From an uncultured Methanobrevibacter sp. (GTDB taxonomy: Archaea; Methanobacteriota; Methanobacteria; Methanobacteriales; Methanobacteriaceae): a DNA stretch of 17,368 nucleotides. The notes under the pieces are model-generated. The model did not search any database and was not told where the DNA came from. It saw nothing but the letters and a program-made list of their open reading frames with translations. The stretch spans positions 1 through 17,368 of the forward strand of contig ONIK01000073.1 of the NCBI GenBank assembly GCA_900317865.1, in the 5' to 3' direction. Of the stretch, positions 13,189 through 17,368 are shown piece by piece (the stretch's first letter is position 1; each line of letters starts with the position of its first letter). A program made the translations under genes and the position numbers.

Positions 13189-13968
13189 ATGAAAGCCCTA
13201 ATATCTAATGATGACGGAGTAACTGCAACAGGAATATTTTCTGCTAAAAAAGCTGTTGAAGATTTATGTGAAACAGTCATTGTAGCTCCCGAGACACAAC
13301 AAAGCGGAATTGGTCATGCATTAACATTATATGAGCCATTAAGAGTAAATGAAAAATGTTTGAAGGATGGAAGTATTGCCTACGGAGTTAGCGGAACACC
13401 AACCGATGCAGTAACAATAGGCCTATTTCAAATACTTAATGAAAAACCTGATTTAATGATATCCGGGATAAATACTGGTTTTAATTTGGGTCAAGCAGAA
13501 TTAACAACATCAGGAACTATTGGAGCAGCTATTGAAGCAGCCAGTTTTGGAATACCAACAATAGCCATTTCTCAAGAAGTAACAAAAGACCATCTAAAAT
13601 TTGAAAACGGAGCTGTGGATGTTGATTTTAGCTTTGCGGAAAAAATGCTTAACAAATTAGCAAAAATCGTGCTGAAAAAAGGATTGCCTGAAGGGATTGA
13701 TTTATTAAATGTTAATATTCCTGAAAATCCAGTAGACGATGAATTTGAAGTTGTAAAATTAGGAAAAAGAATGTATACTCCAGTAATGGAAAAAAGACTG
13801 GATCCGAGAAGACAACCATATTACTGGATAGGGGGAGAGCCTTACACATCTGATGAAAAAGGAAGTGACAGTCACGAACTAAAAGTTTTACAAAAATCTA
13901 CGATAACTCCATTAAAAATAGATTTAACGGGAGATTTAAAAGTATTAAAAGATTTCTTAGAGATTTAA
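13189..13968 (+). CDS. surE: 5'/3'-nucleotidase SurE
   Basis: This 259-residue enzyme of the SurE family is a metal-dependent phosphatase on nucleoside 5'- and 3'-monophosphates and acts in the cytoplasm. The metal ligands are in place: D8 and D9 in ISNDDG, S39 in QQSGIGHA, and N95 in SGINTGFNLG. Other conserved pieces are SGTPTDAV (68-75) and TTSGTIGAA (106-114 region), and a C-terminal region involved in oligomerisation. Length matches the family. It is a single gene: its 3' end overlaps by 12 bp the stop end of a small convergent gene, and a divergent nuclease-fold membrane gene lies 107 bp upstream. Its role in nucleotide pool or stress metabolism follows from the family. Confidence 0.96.
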   Translation: MKALISNDDGVTATGIFSAKKAVEDLCETVIVAPETQQSGIGHALTLYEPLRVNEKCLKDGSIAYGVSGTPTDAVTIGLFQILNEKPDLMISGINTGFNLGQAELTTSGTIGAAIEAASFGIPTIAISQEVTKDHLKFENGAVDVDFSFAEKMLNKLAKIVLKKGLPEGIDLLNVNIPENPVDDEFEVVKLGKRMYTPVMEKRLDPRRQPYYWIGGEPYTSDEKGSDSHELKVLQKSTITPLKIDLTGDLKVLKDFLEI

Positions 13969-14100
13969 ATCCTTAAGAATTTTATCGCGTTCTTCATAAA
14001 GTTCATTTAAGATTTTCTCATCAGTGCATCCGTCTTTTTTAAGTTGTGCAATTGTTCTGGTAATTGCTTCCAAATTGCTTTCTAATTGATTAATTGACAT
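13957..14100 (-). CDS. 47-residue small helical protein, unknown function
   Basis: The minus strand reads from ATG at 14100 to TAA at 13957: MSINQLESNLEAITRTIAQL, then KKDGC, then a second charged helix ending DKILKDLNL. It is a two-helix, highly charged, soluble small protein resembling a helical hairpin. Coding is supported by protein-like composition and by a TATATA box centred near 14125, about 25 bp before the ATG, with no Shine-Dalgarno, as expected for a leaderless archaeal gene. Its last 12 bp overlap the surE stop region on the opposite strand. It is divergent from the Lsm gene, so the 75-bp gap serves both. I do not recognise the family, and function is unknown. Confidence 0.72.
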   Translation of the reverse strand: MSINQLESNLEAITRTIAQLKKDGCTDEKILNELYEERDKILKDLNL

Positions 14101-14120
14101 AATATTATATTAAACATTAA

Positions 14121-14154
14121 AGTATATAAATTTAAAAAATATAATTAATATATA
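14121..14154. promoter_or_regulatory. Divergent promoters of the 47-residue gene and the Lsm gene
   Basis: TATATA near 14123-14128 sits 25 bp before the minus-strand ATG at 14100. A second TATATA at 14149-14154 sits about 25 bp before the plus-strand ATG at 14176. Both spacings fit leaderless or near-leaderless transcripts. Confidence 0.5.
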
Positions 14155-14175
14155 CATTAAAAAGGATTGAAAAAT

Positions 14176-14373
14176 ATGACAGACAAAGACCAAGTAAACA
14201 GATTATTTAACCAATTTAAAAACAAAAATGTGACAGTTGAATTAAGAGATAATAATCAAGCTGAAGGAAAAATTGTTGCCATTGATAATTATTTAAACAT
14301 CGTTATAGAAAATGAAAACGGTATTGAAACTTTAAAAGGTGGAAATATAGTTTTTGTAAGTTTAAAAGAATAA
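14176..14373 (+). CDS. Archaeal Sm/Lsm-like RNA-binding protein
   Basis: This 65-residue single-domain Sm fold protein has Sm1 at about residues 18-48: NVTVELRDNNQAEGKIVAID, then YLNIVIEN with the RNA-contacting D-x-x-L-N. Sm2 at the C-terminus is LKGGNIVFVSL, the counterpart of the RG-x-x-I-x-x-I motif. Family members form heptameric rings that bind oligo-U RNA and take part in RNA metabolism. It is slightly shorter than usual (about 70-80 residues) because the C-terminal tail is trimmed. In the Sm2 motif a Gly-Gly stands where Arg-Gly is common. The ATG at 14176 is preferred over an in-frame TTG at 14167; a GGAT lies about 9 nt upstream. It is convergent with the methanogenesis-marker gene, 41 bp away. 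Confidence 0.88.
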   Translation: MTDKDQVNRLFNQFKNKNVTVELRDNNQAEGKIVAIDNYLNIVIENENGIETLKGGNIVFVSLKE

Positions 14374-14414
14374 CCTCACCAATTTAACCTTTTAAAAATA
14401 TTAAAAAATATAAT

Positions 14415-15422
14415 TTAAGATAAATCAACTTCAATACCTAAAATATCCTTTTTGCCGTTATAAACATCACGGGCAATCTGAGCTGCACCGATAGCTCCTG
14501 ATTCTTTTGAAATTATTTTTAATTCATATTTATTCTTAAAGTATTTGTTAATTTCATCCTGGAAGTTAAATGGCTCTGTTGCACTGCCCACGGAACCTGT
14601 AAGAATTATTCCGTCTATTTCATTTTCACAAACTACATCCAATCCTGCAATTTCCATCGCAACAGTCATTATTAATGTATCGATAGCCAGTTTAGCTTTT
14701 TCGTCTCCATTTTCATAATTTTCAAGAAGCTGATCTTTCATGTTAGCTACTTTTCCGTCAATACCGGCAATTTTTATTGCACCCGCATGTGAAAAGCATT
14801 CATTGGCAGTACGTTTTCCCTCATCAATATCACGTATCATTTCCAAATCAAGCGGCCCATGTACAATTCCCATTGCTCCAATGCAGGCATCCATTGCCCC
14901 TTTAATTTTAGAATCTTCAATTAATATGTTAACACTGTTTGATGATATATCTGCAACGATAAAATTTTTCCAATTTGTTTCCTTGATTGCATTATATGAA
15001 ATACTCACCTTCTCAGGACTGGCCTGATGAGAATAAGCTGCATTAAATAAATCGTTTAATGAAGTAGAATGCCTGTGAAGACCAGGTATCATAATGCTTG
15101 GAATGTTTGAATTTTCAAGCTCGGAAAATACTGAAGTTCCTCCGCCGGTAACTTTACCTGCACCGTTAATGGATAATATACCTCTGTCTTTGACCTTATC
15201 AGCCGGCAAAATCTTATTAATACCATCACCCATTGAATAAGTAATTGCCATCAACTTAACAGAATCCAAATCACATCTTTTTGACAATTCTTCAACAGCA
15301 GATACCTTACCGCTTTTAGAATCTTCCCTGCCAATTTTAAAAATATCCAAAATATTTTCATCATCATCCATTAAACAAAAAGAGATTCCGGTGGTACCGT
15401 GATCCATTCCAATGAAAACCAT
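14415..15422 (-). CDS. Methanogenesis marker 12 protein (ASKHA-fold, unknown function)
   Basis: This 335-residue protein begins MVFIGMDHGTTGISFCLMDD, the phosphate-1 motif of the acetate kinase/sugar kinase/Hsp70 (ASKHA) fold. Further glycine-rich nucleotide-binding turns include INGAGKVTGGGTSVF (about residue 91-105), FIVADISSNSVNILIED (phosphate-2-like) and GIILTGSVGSATEP (adenosine-like motif). I recognise it as methanogenesis marker 12 (TIGR03281-like), found in nearly all methanogens and missing elsewhere, with no proven substrate. A role as kinase, or in cofactor or enzyme assembly for methanogenesis, is inference. The start is the ATG at 15422 with GGGG 6 nt before; an in-frame TTG at 15434 is less likely. 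It lies downstream of ilvC but a U-tract separates them. Confidence 0.85.
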   Translation of the reverse strand: MVFIGMDHGTTGISFCLMDDDENILDIFKIGREDSKSGKVSAVEELSKRCDLDSVKLMAITYSMGDGINKILPADKVKDRGILSINGAGKVTGGGTSVFSELENSNIPSIMIPGLHRHSTSLNDLFNAAYSHQASPEKVSISYNAIKETNWKNFIVADISSNSVNILIEDSKIKGAMDACIGAMGIVHGPLDLEMIRDIDEGKRTANECFSHAGAIKIAGIDGKVANMKDQLLENYENGDEKAKLAIDTLIMTVAMEIAGLDVVCENEIDGIILTGSVGSATEPFNFQDEINKYFKNKYELKIISKESGAIGAAQIARDVYNGKKDILGIEVDLS

Positions 15423-15447
15423 ACAAAACCCCAATAGATATAATTAA

Positions 15448-15466
15448 TAAAAAAAAGTAAAAAAAG
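15448..15466 (-). terminator. U-rich terminator after ilvC
   Basis: A T-rich minus-strand run (TTTTTACTTTTTTTTATT-like) lies in the 57-bp gap between ilvC and the marker-12 gene, just after the ilvC stop. This suggests separate transcripts or partial read-through. Confidence 0.5.
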
Positions 15467-15479
15467 TTAAAAGATGAAT

Positions 15480-16472
15480 TTAATCATCTTTTTGTAATCC
15501 ACAAGCTTTTCTTAATCTTTCACCAACAATTTCAATGTCTTTTTGACTTTCAGCAGCTCTCATTTCTTTTAAGTTAGCGCCGTTAGTTGCATTTTCATCT
15601 GCCCATTGTTTTTTGAAGGTTCCATCCTGGATTTCAGTTAAAACTTGTTTCATACCATCTTTTGCTTCTTGAGTAATTATTCTGTTTCCTCTGGTTAAAC
15701 CACCATATTCAGCAGTGTTACTTACATCATGCCACATTCCAGCAAAACCTTTTTCATAAATTAAATCAACGATGAGTTTTACTTCATGACAGGTTTCGAA
15801 GTAAGCGATTTCAGGTTGGTATCCGGCTTCAACCAAGGTGGTAAATCCTGCATTAATTAATTCAGTAATACCACCACATAAAACAGTTTGTTCACCGAAT
15901 AAGTCAGTTTCAGTTTCTTCTTTGAAAGTAGTTTCTAAAACACCGGCTTTAGTTAAACCACAATCTTTTGCCATACCTAATGCTAATTGCAATGCATCAC
16001 CAGTAGCATCTCTTTCGACTGCAACTAAACCAGGAATTCCGAATCCTTCTTCGTAAGTTCTTCTTACCATTGATCCAGGTCCTTTTGGTGCAAACATGAC
16101 AATATTAACATCTTCAGCAGGGTCAATTAAGCCGAAATGAATATTATATCCGTGGGAAAATGAAATAGTATTTCCACTTTCGACATATGGTGCAATTTGT
16201 TCGTTGTATACTTTTTGTTGGATTTCATCCGGAAGCAAGATGTGGATAATATCTGCTTCTTTAGCTGCATCTTCAATAGTTTTAACAGTCATGCCGTCTT
16301 CTTGTACTAAATTCCAAGAACTACCATTTTCACGAACACCAACAATTACGTTAGCACCACTATCAGCCATGTTTCGGGATTGTGCTCTACCCTGAGAACC
16401 ATAACCGATTACAGCGATGGTTTTTCCTTCAAGTGCATCTGTATTTACATCTGCATCATAATACATTTTCAT
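15480..16472 (-). CDS. ilvC: Ketol-acid reductoisomerase, class I (short form)
   Basis: This 330-residue enzyme of valine, leucine and isoleucine synthesis converts 2-acetolactate or 2-aceto-2-hydroxybutyrate to dihydroxy acids with Mg2+ and NAD(P)H. The N-terminal Rossmann domain has GYGSQGRAQSRN (23-34) and a cofactor-selecting loop VGVRENGSSWN (44-54), whose serines fit NADPH. Catalytic residues are all present: H107, K130 (FAPKGPG), D190 and E194 (ETDLFGEQ), E226 and E230 (YFETCHEVK), and S251. The C-terminal knotted domain has the short class I length. The start is ATG 16472 (AAGGAG 10 nt upstream); ATG 16466 is an alternative. It stands alone here, without ilvB/ilvN next to it. Confidence 0.97.
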   Translation of the reverse strand: MKMYYDADVNTDALEGKTIAVIGYGSQGRAQSRNMADSGANVIVGVRENGSSWNLVQEDGMTVKTIEDAAKEADIIHILLPDEIQQKVYNEQIAPYVESGNTISFSHGYNIHFGLIDPAEDVNIVMFAPKGPGSMVRRTYEEGFGIPGLVAVERDATGDALQLALGMAKDCGLTKAGVLETTFKEETETDLFGEQTVLCGGITELINAGFTTLVEAGYQPEIAYFETCHEVKLIVDLIYEKGFAGMWHDVSNTAEYGGLTRGNRIITQEAKDGMKQVLTEIQDGTFKKQWADENATNGANLKEMRAAESQKDIEIVGERLRKACGLQKDD

Positions 16473-16482
16473 TTTATAACGT

Positions 16483-16522
16483 CTCCTTAAATAATTAGAT
16501 AAAATTTATCATTATATAATAT
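16483..16522 (-). promoter_or_regulatory. Promoter and ribosome-binding site of ilvC
   Basis: On the minus strand ATTATATAAT (16511-16520) is a good TATA box. A start near 16491 would give a leader of about 19 nt containing AAGGAG (16483-16488). The 119-bp gap to the MGMT gene holds nothing else that I can see. Confidence 0.55.
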
Positions 16523-16591
16523 TGTTTTTAATATTTAAATAAGTAACTAGTTTAAAAGATTATGAAAAATCATATATGAAAACACGATTAA

Positions 16592-17101
16592 TTAAAAATT
16601 GTGAAAAATAGAATTTTCATGATTTAAAAGAAAGCTTTTTCTATCCAATCCACCGGCATATCCACATAAACTATTATCAGAGCCAATTACCCTATGACAT
16701 GGAATTATTATTGAAATCGGATTATGTCCTACAGCTCCTCCAACTGCCTGGGCAGACATTTTTTCAATTCCCCTATTTTCAGCAATTTTAGATGCAATAT
16801 CCCCATATGTAGCAGTCTTGCCATAAGGAATCTCACAAAGAATCTTCCATACCTCACATCGAAAATCACTTCCCTGAGGTTCAAGATTTAATTCTTTAAT
16901 TGAAGGTTTTTCACCATCAAAATATCTGTCAAGCCAATCTATTGTCTTCAATAACATTTCATCTGCTTTTTCAGTCAAATCTTCAGAAACATTTGACATG
17001 TAATATTTTTGTCCCTCAAACCATGCTCCAATTAACTTGTTATCTTTTGAAGCAAGTAAAATATTCCCTAATGGTGATTTGTAGTGTATTGTATTTATCA
17101 T
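16592..17101 (-). CDS. ogt: Methylated-DNA--[protein]-cysteine S-methyltransferase (MGMT/Ogt)
   Basis: This 169-residue suicide repair protein moves the methyl group from O6-methylguanine (and O4-methylthymine) onto its own cysteine. The acceptor is Cys135 in IIIPCHRVIG. A ribonuclease-like N-terminal domain (about 1-75) precedes the winged-helix DNA-binding domain (about 78-165), with RCEVWKILCEIPYGKTATYGDIA as its first part and a CGYAGGLDRKSFLL end. The recognition-helix position that is Arg in human MGMT (ARAVGGA) is Gln118 here (SAQAVGGAVGHNP), a form I associate with Firmicutes proteins, which may point to transfer from gut bacteria. There is no clear Shine-Dalgarno before the ATG at 17101. 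The stop of carbonic anhydrase is only 26 nt upstream, so the two probably form an operon. Confidence 0.95.
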   Translation of the reverse strand: MINTIHYKSPLGNILLASKDNKLIGAWFEGQKYYMSNVSEDLTEKADEMLLKTIDWLDRYFDGEKPSIKELNLEPQGSDFRCEVWKILCEIPYGKTATYGDIASKIAENRGIEKMSAQAVGGAVGHNPISIIIPCHRVIGSDNSLCGYAGGLDRKSFLLNHENSIFHNF

Positions 17102-17127
17102 TTGAAAAAAAATAAGGAAAAGATGGC

Positions 17128-17368
17128 TTAATAACCATCCACTAAAACTTTTAACTCACCCGTTACAATATCTATTATAAGACCATGCACCGGCACGTCA
17201 GGAATCAACGGATGGTTTTTAATTTTTTCTACAACATCAATGACGTTTTGTTCTTCAGATTCAAATCCGCCAATCCATTGAGCCAAATCATATTTAGCTA
17301 TGTCTTCTTCTTTAATTCCTCTTGCAATCATCTTTTCTTTTAAAGCTTCAGCATCAGCTCCGGCCATA
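17128..17368 (-). CDS. Beta-class carbonic anhydrase, C-terminal part (5' end outside window)
   Basis: About 80 C-terminal codons are visible and the frame stays open through the right edge, so the true start lies beyond 17368. The sequence MAGADAEALKEKMIARGIKE continues the zinc-site region (normally H-T-x-C-G-M...), whose His and Cys ligands fall outside the window. NVIDVVEKIKNHPLIP and VHGLIIDIVTGELKVL are the usual end of small plant-type/Cab-type beta carbonic anhydrases (hG-x-x-x-D-h-x-T-G-x-L). These zinc enzymes interconvert CO2 and bicarbonate in the cytoplasm; in a methanogen this would serve CO2 supply for methanogenesis and carboxylations. The MGMT gene follows after 26 nt. Confidence 0.88.
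   Translation of the reverse strand, partial: MAGADAEALKEKMIARGIKEEDIAKYDLAQWIGGFESEEQNVIDVVEKIKNHPLIPDVPVHGLIIDIVTGELKVLVDGY

Overview
The window looks like chromosomal DNA of a host-associated methanogen of the order Methanobacteriales, most probably Methanobrevibacter. The evidence is a low-GC genome with archaeal gene forms: a threonyl-tRNA synthetase with the archaeal editing domain, a fused formaldehyde-activating enzyme/hexulose-6-phosphate synthase, a Ni-sirohydrochlorin/cobyrinate a,c-diamide synthase, a methanogenesis-marker-12 protein, a single-domain Sm protein, and a very large 'adhesin-like' beta-helix protein of the kind that fills gut Methanobrevibacter genomes. TATA boxes about 25 bp upstream of start codons (several genes look leaderless) and U-rich terminators also fit an archaeon. 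Genus is inferred from recall of these families, not from a search.

Layout. Left end (1-1679): a partial iron-sulfur flavoprotein (minus), a coiled-coil protein built partly from 14-residue repeats (plus), and a small zinc-ribbon protein (minus) whose stop overlaps the coiled-coil gene. 1730-4846 (minus): thrS followed by fae-hps, the housekeeping block for Thr-tRNA charging and ribose-phosphate/formaldehyde metabolism. 4976-5539 (minus): two abutting paralogous 3-TM membrane proteins that look like the two halves of a small transporter. 5654-9246 (minus): one adhesin-like gene split into two frames by a 14-bp tandem duplication. With one copy of the repeat it would encode about 1192 residues: signal peptide, some 23 beta-helix repeats, Ig-like domains, Asn/Gln/Ser-rich stalk and C-terminal membrane anchor. 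As read, the secreted part lacks its last Ig-like domain and its anchor.

9247-9629 is a 383-bp AT-rich divergent intergenic region with two inverted repeats. It is followed by cfbB (coenzyme F430/corrinoid amidation) and a translationally coupled polysaccharide-polymerase-like membrane protein. 12176-13081 (minus) is a membrane protein with an inactive-looking Mrr-type nuclease fold. Then come surE (plus), a 47-codon small gene (minus) whose end overlaps surE, and a small Lsm/Sm protein (plus).

Right end (14415-17368, all minus): a partial beta-carbonic anhydrase, an MGMT-type DNA repair protein with a Firmicutes-like active-site segment, ketol-acid reductoisomerase (ilvC), and the methanogenesis-marker-12 protein. 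Core metabolism and information processing are ordinary. The parts most worth a second look are the broken or switchable adhesin, the half-transporter pair with opposite predicted topology and a palindrome at its promoter, the catalytically degenerate nuclease-fold membrane protein, and the inverted repeats upstream of cfbB. No tRNA, rRNA, CRISPR array or insertion sequence was seen.
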